Assembly (NCBI RefSeq): GCF_004337985.1
Contig: NC_043743.1
Span: 4,228,186 to 4,292,185, forward strand
DNA length: 64,000 bases
Source: Pyricularia pennisetigena
Taxonomy: Eukaryota; Ascomycota; Sordariomycetes; Magnaporthales; Pyriculariaceae
Direction: 5' to 3'
Position 1 is the first letter of the stretch; every line of letters begins with the position of its first letter. The notes under the pieces are model-generated. The model saw nothing but the letters and a program-made list of their open reading frames with translations. It was not told the DNA's origin and searched no databases. The translations under genes were made by a program, and so were the position numbers. Of the stretch, positions 1 through 11,110 are shown one piece after another.

Positions 1-1
<1 letters not shown>

Positions 2-35
<34 letters not shown>
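2..35. repeat. Poly-T homopolymer (34 nt)
   Basis: An uninterrupted run of T at the very start of the window. It belongs to a set of unusually long A/T homopolymers (others at 3791, 6965, 9858 and 18578) seen only in the GC-normal part of the window. It may be a true tract or an assembly edge. Confidence 0.9.
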
Positions 36-571
36 CAATAAAGGGAACTACGAACGGTACCCTGAATTAAAAGTAAAAACAAGTTAATTGACGGTAAAAT
101 TGCCCTTGATTCGTGTAGTTATTGAAATTTGGGAACATTTAAAAAAGGTCCTTTCAAAAGTTGTAAAATAATACACCGAAAGTTACAAGCTGTCATTAAT
201 GCCAATAGATGGTAAATTAAACTTAGAGAAAAACTGTAAAAAGATGTCCAAATTCTGATATATTAAAAAGTATTCTTGGCTTTAATTTTGCGTTCACATT
301 GAGCGCGTGGGCAGGTGGTTGAAAACTGGATTGTATATTGGCCGGGTACCCAAAAGTGCAAAGTCAGTACAGTATTGATGTCCGTCGACTGTACGCTGCA
401 AGGTCTCGCATGTCTGCCAAACCTGGGCCCTCTTCGAAAGGATGGCACTTCACAAAAAACAAACTTTATTTATAGCAAATGGCGGCCATCTCCGGAGTCT
501 TATGCACAGACTATGGCAGTCCCTGAATGAATTATATACGAGGTCCTTGTAGAAGCTACACAACAATCCAG
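36..571. other. Gene-free 5' flank
   Basis: No supportable gene. The first 300 bases are AT-rich. The rest is the upstream region of the secreted-protein gene at 693. Short frames on both strands show no family motifs. Confidence 0.6.
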
Positions 572-578
572 TATATAA
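572..578 (+). promoter_or_regulatory. TATA box of secreted protein gene A
   Basis: TATATAA lies about 115 bases upstream of the ATG at 693, a normal spacing for a fungal core promoter plus a short 5' UTR. The leader before the ATG is A-rich, and the start context is ACAAAATG. Confidence 0.5.
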
Positions 579-692
579 GTTGGCAACTTTGTGCCTAGTT
601 TGCCAAGCCCAGGCTGTATGATAATCACACCCGTCTGATTCCAAGCATCCAAAGTTTCCCAAAAGCAACAAATAAATAAACAACAGGACAAA

Positions 693-1213
693 ATGCGTTT
701 TTCAATTGCCTGCACCATCGCGGTTTTACTGCAAACCGCATTCGCCGCCCCGTTTGATACCACAAAGATCGGCAACATCGACACCCCGGGGGGCCTGGTC
801 AGGTCTTCTGCTTACCCGGACGGCGGCGTCAGTGTCCAAGGTGTCGAGGCCCATGGTCCCCATATTCGTAGCAAACGCGGAAACGGTAAGCATATGCCCC
901 CAAAGTCTCAGTCTTGTTTTCAAGATCAAAAACTGCACCCCAAGAAAGAAAAAGTACTAACCAGGTTTTTCGCTCCTCTATAGGTTCCAGTAGCACTGGC
1001 AGAAAATGCCGTCAGTGTACCGCTAGAGGAACCTCGTCAGTGCAGAAAGCATGCGCTGATGCTAGCAAAAAGATTCGCATGTGGTGCAATGGGATAACCG
1101 CCGAGGCGCAAAAGGCCAATGCTGAAATGACCAAGCAGGTGAAAAACGCTGGGGTAACCTTGGATACCGTAGGGAAAAAGGTGAATGCCGATGTGCGCAG
1201 AATAGGGCACTGA
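693..1213 (+). CDS. Small secreted protein A (Kex2-type pro-protein, effector candidate)
   Basis: Two exons, 693-885 and 984-1213. The intron (886-983) has donor GTAAGC, branch TACTAAC and acceptor TAG, and is phase 1. The product is 140 aa. Residues 1-18 are a clear signal peptide (basic MR, hydrophobic core, AFA then AP). A low-complexity segment follows, ending in R59-S60-K61-R62, a Kex2-like processing site. The remaining 78 residues are basic and alanine/lysine-rich, with exactly four cysteines (C73, C76, C88, C99), compatible with two disulfides. The intron falls just after the processing site, so exon 1 encodes the pre-pro part and exon 2 the mature part. I do not recognise the family. 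Size, secretion signal, pro-region and paired cysteines fit a fungal effector or antimicrobial-like peptide; this is inference. The same layout is seen in the genes at 11111 and 37108. Confidence 0.8.
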
Positions 1214-2913
1214 AGGGATTTGTTACTAGTTTGAGAATTCAATTTATCTTCCTTTTTGCTCTGAAGGCCCCTTTTCAACCATCTTGTCGCAACACAACAG
1301 AGACGAGCCAATTGTTGCATTGGAGTAGGGCGTGACGGGGGACTTGGACCCCAGCCAGAGGGCCCCCCCCCTACCACGACAATTTTGTCGCCGTTCACAA
1401 ATGGGACGCGGTCCGGTACGAGCAAGACGGCACCTCCACCAGTCGGGCGTCCAGTGCCCAGGCAGTAGTGGAGATGCTTGACGACCCGCTCCAGCTCGCC
1501 TTGATAGTCACGGAGCAAGAGGTGCCTGGTGGCGTCGTGGGCTTTTTTTCCTGACTCCAGTCTGGGCTACGCCCTCTTGCCCTGGCATAATCCGCTTAAC
1601 AAAGACGGACCGGACCAGCTCGACAGAAGCGGAGACGGCAGAGACGGTGAGTCTGTCGCCGGCGATAAGCGCGTTTGGCGGTGTCCGTGTTGCGCAGGAC
1701 CATCTCAATAAACCTGAACACAAGCGCTGTCCTCAAACCATTTGCAGGTCAGAACTGGCCCCTGGATCGCCAGTGAGCTTGGCGCAACGTGCATCGCTAC
1801 CGCGGCTTCCGTATGTCCCCGTTTGGGTGCTGATCGGGATGCCGAGATACATCGAGAGGGGCAGTACTTGTACAGAAAAGCACACTCCAGCACACCATTC
1901 TTCTTGATAGCGTTGAAACAAGGGCTACATTCGAAGGAGATTCTCACAGACCACTCGCAGACCGTACAGATAGTGTGCAGGGCTTGGATGAATATATTTT
2001 TTAACAGATCATGGGACTTGGCGGCTGACCAAGGCATCACTCTACCCGCAGAAGGTATGAGCCGTATGATTTGAGCTGTACCACATCCCTGCCAAAAGGA
2101 CACTGGACGCCAGATGATAATTCGCTGCGCTGTGGCTGTTCTTGGGACCAATCTGGTAATAAAAGCAAGTATGATGCAAGGCAAGCCCGGAGGTAAAGAT
2201 GTATTCGCAGCTCTCCACCAGCTGGCTGAGCCAGCAACTAAACCATTTCCCGCCGGGTGCGTCTCGGTCCAAATCACAGTTGAAGTTGATGAACTGCGTC
2301 CAAGTTGACTGACAAATAGCTCAACCCTACCCAACACCCAACGTAGGTGCCTCCTGCGCCCGCGGCTTCGGGGCGCGTCATGTGGTGGAGGCTAGCACCA
2401 GCTTCGGCGTCTCGACCACCTGGCTCGCGCTGGTACAGCCAAGGCTGAAAAAAAGGGGAGCCATGGTTGTTGTGGACAATATCAATAAATGCCAAGACGG
2501 GATATCGCCCATCTCCTGGAATACATCGACCAATCAGACAGTGGGTTCAACATGACAACCCTACCGTCTACTGTTGGGCTGAGTCTGGTCTGCTTGTTTA
2601 CACTGGGTCGAAGTAGGGCTGTAGTTGGAACCCGGAAACTGGCGTCAATGACCTGATGGGTATCACATGTAAATGTGACATTGGCCCATACCAGGGGTGG
2701 GAATCACGATTTCGCATGCGTTTGTCCAAAAAAAAAAAAAAAAAAAGGGTTCCTGAAGGTTCCAATTACATATATACGGCCTAACTGAAAATTTAAACCA
2801 GTCGGGCTCTCCGTCACCCAGAAAGCTCTGCAGTATCCTACACGGAATCATCTCAAAAAAGATAAAAACCCCCATCTAGGTCACCCAAATATCCAGCCAA
2901 CCCCCGCAGAGCA
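1214..2913. other. Gene-free or degenerate interval
   Basis: No complete gene supported. Minus-strand frames around 1012-1723 and 1705-2337 are open and GC-rich but lack recognisable domains, and they shift frame. Plus-strand 2555-2710 reads as a cysteine-containing stretch with one stop, possibly a gene relic. An 18-nt poly-A lies at 2728-2745. The last bases before 2914 are the 3' flank of the transporter. Confidence 0.4.
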
Positions 2914-3786
2914 TTACGCGTTCCGGAGCACAGCCTGCTCATGCTGTTCCGTCGTGGGGACACCGTTGCTTCCGGGCCTCTCCTTGGTGCGCTGCTGGTC
3001 GTGGTGCAGGTCGGTCTCGCCGGGGACGGCCGTGTTGTCGCTGCCGACCGAGCCCCTGACTCCACCGTGGCCGTGCTCGCCCTCGGGGACGTACTTCTCG
3101 TCCTTGGTGCGGCGGTTGATGTATCCGGGAGGAGTCCACTTGCGCGAGTTCCAGGGCTTGATGGACGGGTCGCCGTACATGCGGTCGACGTTCTCGAGCG
3201 ACAGCATGCGGGACTCGTAGAGGAAGAAGTAGACGCCCAGGGCGCCCGCCAGGTTGACGCCGGCAAAGACGAAGCCGTAAGAGAACGAGATGCCGTCGGT
3301 CGCGATGGGAGTGAGGAACGAGATCATAAAGTTGCCCAGCCAGTTGCCGGCCGTGGACAGAGAAGCCTGCTTGGCGCGCGTGCGGAGCGGGAAGGTCTCG
3401 CCGATGACCACCCAGCAGATGGGACCCCAGGTACTGTAATTGTTATGCCGAGGTTAGTTGGTGAACAGAAGGTCTTCAGCCGGGGTTTGGTCGGGATCCC
3501 AAGTGTCGCTTACCTGGCGAAAGAAGCAATGAACATGCAAGCAGAGACAATCATCACGATGCCCGAGACGCGGTTCTCCTGGGGAGGCAAAGCGGTTCCA
3601 ACGGCGGCGAAGACTGCCAGCCAGGCGGCCTGCCAAGCACCACCAATAAACAGGGGACCACGGCGTCCGAACCTCTCGACGATGTACAGACCCAAGAAGG
3701 TCATGGCAACGTTCACAGCACCCAGAATCAACTGGGTGACGATGGGGTCGTCGACGCCAGCAGACTGTAACAATTATTGCAGGTGT

Positions 3787-3842
<56 letters not shown>

Positions 3843-5012
3843 ACGGCTGCAAAACACGATGCGCATTCCCCAGACCGACGTACCTTGAAAATGGTGGCTC
3901 CGTAGTAAAAGAAGTAGTTGACACCAGTCCACTGCTGAGTAAAGTGGAGGAACATGCCGAGGATGGTGCGGTACACAACCTTGGGGATGCCGGCGGATCC
4001 GCCCCTACCGGTGAAGCACTCGGCCCAGCTGCCAACTCCGACGCTGGACTCCTCCTTGATGATCTTGAACATCTCGCTGATGTCGGTCTCGACGATGGCA
4101 TTGTTGGGGTCGTGCTTCATGCCGCGGAGACGAGCGATGGCCATGCGTGCACCATCCCAGTCCTGACGTCCTGCGAGCCAGCGGGGAGACTCGGGCACCA
4201 GCAGGATACCGATACCAAGAGGCACGCTGAAGAAGATGCCGAGGCCGATGACGATCCTCCACGAGGCGTCGGAACCCTGGATGTTCCTGACCCCGTAGTT
4301 GATGATGTTTGAGATGAGAATGCCGAAAGCTGGTTAAGGAGGGGGGACAATAAATTGGTTAGAGAGCAAGTTCCAAAAATTCAGAGTCAGGATTAAATTT
4401 CAACAAGCAGCGAGGAGCGTCTTACTGATGAGCAGTTGGTAGCTGGCCACAACGGCACCCCTAATTTCACGAGGCGCACACTCTGACTGGAACATGGGCA
4501 CGCCGACCGACAGGTTACCGATACCCAGACCGGCAACCAGGCGACCCATCATCATGTGAATCCAAGACTCCATGGAGGTGATCTGAATGATGTTGCCAAT
4601 GATGAACAGGACGACACCAAATGCCAAACTCCTCCGGCGTCCCCACCAGTCGGCCGTGTAGGCACCAGAAAGGGCACCAATGAGGGTTCCGATGCTCATC
4701 AGGGAGACCATGGTAGACTGAATTATGGGAACCCATTCCCGGATGCCATTTTCACCAACAGGGCCCGTGGCGAAGCGCCGTTGGAAGTCCTCGAAGATGA
4801 GCATGCCAGAGATCTGACCCGTGTCGTAGCCGAAAAGGAAGCCGCCCAGACTTGTGACGGCGCCGAGGAAGATGGACTCGACGCCGCACTCGGCGCCATT
4901 GACCCTGATGGACCTGCAGGAGGAAAAGTTGCATGTTAGGTTTTGTTTTCTCTCTTGATTATTCTCGAGTTGCCACAGGTGCAAGTGATATAACGTACTT
5001 GCCGCCGAGCAT
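2914..5012 (-). CDS. MFS hexose transporter, RCO-3/HXT-like
   Basis: Five exons on the minus strand: 4999-5012, 4426-4913, 3884-4329, 3514-3764 and 2914-3433. All introns are GT-AG and the joined frame is 572 aa. The 14-nt first exon (M-L-G-G-K) was chosen because it restores the family's start just before the VESIFLGAVTSLGGFLFGYDTG segment. Sugar-porter landmarks follow in order: WWGRRRS in loop 2-3, PESPRWL after TM6, QQWTGVNYFFYYG in TM7, GRRGPLF in loop 8-9, GETFPLRTRAKQ near TM10, and a LSLENVDRMYGD C-terminal signature. The closing PWNSRKW segment resembles Neurospora RCO-3, a glucose transporter/sensor, so plasma-membrane glucose uptake or sensing is expected. Intron 3765-3883 carries a 51-nt homopolymer. 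A C-terminal tail of about 70 polar residues is probably cytosolic. The next gene upstream on the same strand is a sugar-acid kinase 2.4 kb away. Confidence 0.9.
3791..3841. repeat. Poly-T homopolymer (51 nt) inside a transporter intron
   Basis: Reads as poly-A in the sense of the minus-strand gene and lies wholly inside the intron 3765-3883, so it does not affect the protein. It is the longest homopolymer in the window. Confidence 0.9.
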
Positions 5013-6452
5013 GATTGCAGATAAACAAAGGGAGACGCGGTAGGGTATCACAGGTTGACAAAACAGAATACAGATGAAAAGGATCAAGTCGAAAAGAAAA
5101 GTTCGGCCGGGCCCTGTGGGATTTTGGCCAACGGCTGGTGTCTGGTGGCTTGGGACGGGGACCACTTTACGGTTGTCTCTTGTCGATCAGCGGAAATACA
5201 GGGCTCACTCGTGGTCCAACAAAGAAAAAAAAAAAAAAAGAAAAAAAAAAGTCGGATTGAGGAGGAGACAAGTAGATCACTGTAAGAAGAGGTGCAACCA
5301 AACCCAAGAGAAAATGCGGCAGAGATGCGCGTTTTTGAAGCACAGGCGTGTCGAGGATTGCAGTGGGTATTTTTTTTTTCTTCCAAGCATCACCAAGACG
5401 CCAAGGACTTGACCAAGATGACGTCGTTGCACGGTTTCTTTGTAAAAACAGTAGCCACCACGACTCATTCGCGATCCGCAAAGGGGAGCAAAAAATGAAA
5501 GGACCACGTGCCGCGAAATTGCAGCAAAAGCCTCACAAAAAGACCACACACATAATTACTGAGCTGGGATGACAGGACAGGAGCCGTGGCCTGGGCCCAC
5601 GTCTGCGGTATGGCCGTCCTGTTTGCACGAGAAAGCGCCGACAGGGTGGAGCCGGTCTCCATGACGTTTGTTCTGCTGGGTACCTACATCAGGTACGGAG
5701 TGACAAGAGGTGAAATTCGGTTCGCATTGGGGGGAAAAGTTGGTTTCGGAACACGGCACACGACACAGGTATTGTAAGATGCTGCGGGCCATTTTGCTTT
5801 TGTGGTTAGGTCTGGTTGGGCCGTTGGAACTTCTTTTTTTGCTTCTAATTTCTTTCTCCCTTGTTGGAGAAGGCTGCATCAGATCATAAAAATTCCCTTG
5901 CCAAGTGCAGCCACAAAGTGCGGGGGAACAATAGGCATCTTCAAATTTGCTATACAACCCCAAATTGAAAAAAAAAATAACAGCCCCAAGATCGCTGGTC
6001 AGCGGTGAGAAAGAGGCACAGCTGAACTAGTCGGCGACGAATGAGGCCGCATCGGGGAACGGGAGCTGTTTTCGAGTGCGGCTTGGCCGTCGTCATTGTT
6101 GTCTGCCGAGCCAACCGGCGTCATGGCATGGCCCGGAAAAGGTGGGTTTGGCCAACCGCTCCTTGTCAAGGTAGAAGTTTAGAACAGTTTCAAATCCGGG
6201 GAAGTTGATCGCGTGTGCACATGAGCGATCTATGACGAGATTTGGGATTTTTCCTGAAAGGCAAATTGGTCTTTGGGCGATTGGTTCACTGCAATAACCG
6301 AGATTCAAAGAGCTGCTGATTTTTTTTCTTTTTTGCTTGTTTGTTGCAATGTACTCTGGTGGTGGAAAGCAAGATGAGCTGAGAAAGTGGGGCAGCAGCC
6401 AAGTACTGTACTGTACAGTAGTTCGCCTCAAAAAAAAAAAAAAAAAATCCGA

Positions 6453-6501
6453 CCAGCTAGCAAGCTAGCTCAGGACAAAGTTAGCTAGCTTGGCTTGCTG
6501 G
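6453..6501. repeat. Imperfect inverted repeat built from AGCTAGC motifs
   Basis: The arm starting CCAGCTAGCAAGCTAGCT is answered by AGCTAGCTTGGCTTGCTGG about 12 bases later, with a few mismatches. Immediately upstream is a short palindromic GTACTGTACTGTACAGTA run (around 6405-6420). This could be a hairpin or a multi-copy protein-binding site in the intergenic region; function unknown. Confidence 0.5.
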
Positions 6502-6963
6502 TAGCATAAACTACACGTGACCTGTCCCACTTGGAATCAAGTCGCGTGCATTGGAGATTTTCTTAGCACCACTCCACAAGCCCCAATTTTGCCGCGTCAA
6601 ATCTCCTTGATCTCCTCTGTGAGGCCGAGCAACGGCCGATTGGAAAAAAGCCTACCACGGTTGATTGAGGAAGGAAAGATTTTTGAAAGGGGAAAAAGGG
6701 GTCTCGTGTCTGCAGAAAGGGTTCTAGACGATCTCAATACCGTCACCGCGGTATAACGTTTTTACCCTTCTGGGGTCTCGTGGTCTCGCCTCTGGAGCCT
6801 CTCACCTCTCTCTTGCTTCTTGCTCTATGTCCTCTCAACAAAAGCCCACTTGCACATACAAGCCTACACCCGGTCATTCCGACGATTGCAATGAATTGCA
6901 GTGGCAAAAAGTGGAAGCTGTTGTTTCCCTTGGAATAGCGGTGATTGATATTATTAGCAGCAA

Positions 6964-6964
<1 letters not shown>

Positions 6965-7005
<41 letters not shown>
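6965..7005. repeat. Poly-A homopolymer (41 nt)
   Basis: Uninterrupted A run in intergenic DNA, same class as the other long homopolymers in the first 19 kb. Confidence 0.9.
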
Positions 7006-7007
<2 letters not shown>

Positions 7008-7401
7008 AAACTCGCTTGCACTCGCCCTTTGCTGCCGCCTGCCAGCGAAGAGCCGAATCCCGAAATCACGAGTCTACTGGCGGACCCAAATTTGTACGGG
7101 TCCGCTGCGGAAGTCTTTTCCGGCCGGAGTCTGGGTCCTCCTCCGAGTTTGCTGTTGCATCCTCCCAACGCGGGAGCGTCAAGGCGGAGAAGGGGGGGCC
7201 ATGGGGTTTCTTGGCGATGGTTCGTGGCCCTGCTTATTGATTGATCTTGGTGCCCCCTCTTTTTTTTGGCTTTCTTTTCCATGCTTTCCATGACATTGGA
7301 AATTCAATTTTGGCCTAGGCTCGGGCCAAGGAGTCTCACTCATCGGTATCGTGATCTCGGAAGTAGGCCAGTCAACTCTAATTGTCCCGCAGGGACGGGC
7401 A

Positions 7402-8961
7402 TCAAGTTGATACCCTCCAGCCGTTCACCACATCATACAAGGTCTCGGTTGAGCCGACATTGCCCGGGAACACCACGTATGGGATCCCAGTCCATTTGCT
7501 CTCTGGCTCATCGCATCGCCACAAGGGCACGCCGGCGGCTGCCTGGCCGACGATTTCTGCGCGTTTGAACCCAAGACCTTTGGTGGCCATGTCCGAGGAA
7601 GTTATGCCTCCCTGTGCTGCTCGTCAGAGAGAGAGAGAGAAATGAGTGAAAGGGGAAGCAATAGTAGTAATCCATACCTTGGCAATAACATATCTCGGCC
7701 TTGTCTTGAGGTTGACCAAGAACGACACGAGAGCTGCAGCGACGGTTGACCCAATGTCCAGACTCTTGGCCGCGTCCTTGCCCACCACTAGTTTCCGGCT
7801 CGTCATGACGAGCACATCCTGACCCCGAGTGATTTCCTTCTCGGCCTGCTCAATCGCCCGTGACACTTGGCCATGCTCGGCCGTGGCGACGCCCTTTTCC
7901 TCCTCCTCCTCCTCCTCCTGGAGCAGCTTCTCGACGTCGAGCACGACAGTAGTCAGCCTGTCGCCGCTCTTGTGCACCAGCGCCTCGAGCTGAGCCGTCG
8001 TCTTGGGCACGTAGCTGCCGGCAATGACCAGGCCGCCCGCGTCCTTTGTGAACTTGAGCTGCTGCGCCGAGACGGGCGGGATGGGCGAGATCCCCAGGCG
8101 CGACGACACGAAAGCCGCGGCCGTCCTGAACAGATACCGCTTGCCGTGCTCCTGGGCCGCCCGGAGCAGCGCCAGCACCACGACGTCGACGTCCTCCTCC
8201 GCCGCCGCGTTGACGATGACCACGGAGCCCCTGTCCACCTCCAGCAGCCTCCTGAGCACCCGGTCCACGCCGTCCGCGGCCCGCGTGTCCTCGAGCGGCA
8301 GGCTGGCGACCCGCTCCCGGGTTATGGCGCCGCCGCTCTTCTCCACCACGTACTCCCTCAGGTCGGAATTGGCGTAGCCAAAGGTGGCGTCGCGCGCGAA
8401 CGGCGTCTGGGCGGCGGGCACCAGGGTCTTGCCGTCCTCGCTCGCGACGTAGTGCACGTCGCGCAGCGTGTAGCGGCCGCCCTGCAGGAAGAAGGGGCAC
8501 AGCAGGGTGGCGTCGGGCTCGCCCAGCACCTCGGAGGCCACGTCGCATTCGAGCGGGAAGTGGCCCCGCAGCGTCGAGTCGCCCCTGAGGACGATCTCGA
8601 AGCTGACGTCGGCCTCGGCGGCCGCCGCCTTGAGGTTCGAGCAGATCTCGCGCATCAGGGACCGGGCCTGCGGCGCGTGCAGGGCGCGACTGTTGGTCAG
8701 GATGAAGAAGCCGGACCCGGGCCTCGTGCGGCGGAATTCGGCCGTCAGAGTGGCCGGGTCCCACACGGCGAGCACCGGGATGCCGTTGCAGGTCTGCGTG
8801 CCGGTCGGGTCATCGTCAAGGGCCACGAGGATGGGGATTTTTGTGCCGCCCTGAGACAAGGCAGTGCGGATCTGAGCGCGGGGGTCTTGTGTTGTCTGGG
8901 CGACTAGAGAAGAAAGGGTGCTGGCGAGCTCAAGGACTGGGGGGTCGGTAGGGGATGCCAT
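7402..8961 (-). CDS. Four-carbon acid sugar kinase (OtnK/DUF1537 family)
   Basis: Two exons, 7678-8961 and 7402-7611, joined by a phase-0 GT-AG intron (7612-7677) with acceptor CACAG. The product is 497 aa. The start is the ATG giving MASPTDPP; an in-frame upstream extension is judged to be 5' UTR. The N-terminal sugar-acid-binding domain opens with LVALDDDPTGTQT (about residues 46-57), the hallmark of the family. The C-terminal nucleotide-binding domain shows the LVMTSRKLVVG and STVAAALVS segments and, across the splice, GGITSSDMATKGLGF followed by GVPLW and VVFPGNVG. Family members phosphorylate C4 sugar acids such as threonate or erythronate at the 4-position, feeding a catabolic route with an aldolase-like decarboxylase; substrate here is inferred only by family. 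A run of seven or eight glutamates near residue 350 is a low-complexity linker. Probably cytosolic. Confidence 0.9.
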
Positions 8962-9406
8962 TATGTTTTTTTTTTTTGGGTGTAAGTTGTGAGGAGGGGC
9001 CCAAACAGACAAGACCGAGGTGGGAACTCGAGGAGTGAATGAGTGAAAAATTATGGATATTAATCCTGGCGCGTGATGTGAAGGTGCAGGTCTGAGGTGG
9101 CGCACAGTTAATCGACTTTTTAGAGCTGATAGAAAGAACAAAGTCTCGTAATTCAAGTGGAATTTTAAGCAGTCAGGCGTCCCCTAATGAGGTTGACTCG
9201 GGATTGATCTACCGTCCTGACTTCCGGACTTCTCGCCGGTGAGAGCCCCGAGTTGTCCAATGTGATCAAAATGCGGGGAAGCTCCGTAATGAAACCGCGG
9301 GGAAATTGAACGCGTCTTTACCACTTTCCCAATGCCTTTGAAAGACCAAAGCAAGAAGAAACCCTTTCAAGACTACAGTAGGTATTTGGTGATAGTTACA
9401 AGTCAG
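8962..9406. other. Intergenic region
   Basis: Upstream region of the kinase and 3' flank of the truncated ATPase. No gene seen. A short T tract lies next to the kinase start. Confidence 0.6.
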
Positions 9407-9779
9407 TCAAAGGAAATCTTCCCTGCCAACTGGCCACCATCTATCCGCGCCCGCCTCGCGCGTCGCATCAAGCACGGTCTTGACATGGCGAACCTCGAGC
9501 GGCTTCTCCTCTCTCGAGGCCAGGAGGAATGCAATCTTCACCGCGTTCTTGATCTCCCTGCCGTTCATGCCGAGCTTCGCCAGACCGTCGTACTGTTGGT
9601 CCGTGAGGTTGCTGGGCCAGCCGGCGCGCATGACGAACTGCTTCCACAAAATGCACTTGGCGGACTCGCTGAGCTCCGGGTAGTGCAGAATGAGATGGAC
9701 CCGGCTTTTGAAGGCAGGGTCAATCGAGTTTGCTCGGTTGCTGGTCATGATAAGGGTGCCTTTGAAATACTCCAGCAAC
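9407..9779 (-). pseudogene. 3'-terminal exon of a fungal AAA-family ATPase, 5' part missing
   Basis: A clean acceptor (GCACAG at 9785-9780) opens a 123-codon final exon ending in TGA at 9407. It encodes the end of the AAA core and the lid: LLEYFKGTLIMTSNR (sensor-1 asparagine), SIDPAFKSRVHLILHYP (arginine-finger area), then the helical lid GMNGREIKNAVKIA (sensor-2). Walker A and B exons should lie upstream, i.e. at higher coordinates, but only about 80 bases of intron remain before a poly-A tract. Beyond that tract lies an unrelated transporter in the opposite direction. So the gene is truncated by a deletion or a false assembly join. This family of large fungal ATPases has no firm substrate; the retained exon itself shows no frameshift. 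Confidence 0.75.
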
Positions 9780-9856
9780 CTGTGCGTAGCAGCGTAGCAA
9801 ACATATCAGCACGTCAACACATGCAGATAAAAAGTGTCTTGTAGTACTTTGCATCT

Positions 9857-9857
<1 letters not shown>

Positions 9858-9889
<32 letters not shown>
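9858..9889. repeat. Poly-A homopolymer (32 nt) joining two broken genes
   Basis: The tract separates two gene 3' ends that point away from each other. Both lack their 5' halves exactly at this point, so it marks a breakpoint, real or artificial. Confidence 0.9.
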
Positions 9890-9890
<1 letters not shown>

Positions 9891-9891
9891 A

Positions 9892-10473
9892 GAGGCCGGT
9901 ATCGGTTCAAACCTTGCCTTTGGTCTCGGTCTTGTGGTCTCTGGCGCCCAAACCATCATGGTCATGGCCTCGTGGGTCCTCACAACATATCTCGGCCGCC
10001 GAACCATCTACCTGTGGGGTTCAGCCATCAACATGGTCTTCCTCATCGCCGTCGGCATCGCAGGATCCTTCGGCAAGTCATACTCGACATCGATGGCCAC
10101 GGCCTCGCTCGGTCTGATCGTCTCGGTTCTCTTCTGCCTGGGCCCTGCCCCGGCATCGTGGGTCATCATCGGAGAGACGTCCTCGATCCGTCTGCGGCCG
10201 CTCACCACCGGCGTCGGTCGCGCCTCCTACTACATCGTCAACATCCCCTGCATCTACCTGTCCAGCTGGATGCTCAACACCGAAGGCGCCAACCTCGCCG
10301 GCAGAACCGGTTACGTCTGGGCCGCCACGGCTGCCGTCTGTCTTGCCGCCGCCTACGTCTGGCTGCCCGAGATGAAGCACCGCTCCTACAGAGAGATCGA
10401 CATTCTCTTCAACCGTCACGTTCCCGCCCGCAAGTGGAAGAAGACCGTCATCGACATCCACGACGACGAGTAG
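9892..10473 (+). pseudogene. C-terminal half of an MFS sugar transporter (maltose/alpha-glucoside permease type)
   Basis: An open frame runs straight out of the poly-A tract with no start codon and ends at TAG 10471-10473. It has about 193 codons, beginning E-A-G-I-G-S-N-L-A-F-G. It contains TM7/8 (GAQTIMVMASW), the loop YLGRRTIYLWG, TM9-TM12, the conserved GETSSIRLRPLT loop, SSWMLN, and the terminal PEMKHRSYREIDILFN version of the PESKGR motif followed by a basic tail with ARKWKK. That pattern is typical of fungal MAL-type permeases of 500-550 aa, so roughly the first 330 residues are missing. No frameshift in what remains. It could be a real truncated allele or an assembly join. It is not a piece of the RCO-3-like gene at 2914, whose sequence differs. 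Confidence 0.75.
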
Positions 10474-10947
10474 ACCGAGGGGTCACAGAAGGGAGGGGGG
10501 CGGGCGGCTGGCAAAAGGGATGTAAGAGTTTCGTTTGTATGCGGCCAGATCAGGCCCAACGTTTTGGTATTTCAAGCTCTCTTTTTTTAGCCTTTGTAGC
10601 AATAGCTCATGTCGCAATCAGACAAGTCATCATGCGACCGTCAGAATAATGCATCTCTATTGTGGCAGCGGCTTGGGGATGCCTGCTCAGCAGCTGCTTT
10701 GGAATTCACCCAGCCTCAACAACGCCGTCGGGGTTGATCGCTATGTGAGGACTTGAACAGCAATTCCGACAGTCGTTCAGCATGAAAGGACACGATTATA
10801 TTATCTCAGCAGCGCTGATCACCAGCAATATAAATGGTGTAATGTAGGCAAAATCTCGGTACGGCTTTAATCTACAAATTAAAATCACAAGCGACGAAAA
10901 AAGTTAATTTCATATTGTCAAGACTATTATTAGCATCTACTTTTATC
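10474..10947. other. Intergenic region
   Basis: 3' flank of the truncated transporter grading into the AT-richer promoter region of the next secreted-protein gene. No gene seen. Confidence 0.6.
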
Positions 10948-10954
10948 TATAAAA
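10948..10954 (+). promoter_or_regulatory. TATA box of secreted protein gene B
   Basis: TATAAAA about 160 bases upstream of the ATG at 11111, in a TCTATAAAACCCG context. Confidence 0.45.
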
Positions 10955-11110
10955 CCCGATATTCCTCGTCACAATTGCCCAATCCCTTTTCCTCGCTGGT
11001 AACAAAGCTCTTTTTAGATAAATCTTCACCAAAAGAATCTTGCAGCAAATTTTACCTTGACATCTGGCTTCCATCTGAAAAGTGAACGACAGACGGCCAA
11101 GAAAAACAAA

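Larger units (their letters stand above)
5013..7401. other. Long intergenic/promoter region without a gene
   Basis: This is 2.4 kb between the transporter start and the kinase stop. It is rich in A/T homopolymers (5225-5250, 6431-6447, 6965-7005) and CT-rich stretches, and holds an imperfect hairpin at 6453-6501. No frame carries family motifs. It probably holds the transporter promoter and 5' UTR; unusually long upstream regions are common for regulated sugar transporters. Confidence 0.5.

Noticed and set aside
1705..2337. A 210-codon minus-strand gene
   Set aside because: No signal peptide, domain, splice support or codon bias; overlapping open frames on both strands suggest GC-driven chance.
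7850..8907. Long open frames on both strands opposite or offset to the kinase
   Set aside because: They are shadow frames of a GC-rich coding exon. Only the minus-strand frame with the DDDPTGTQT motif encodes a known family.
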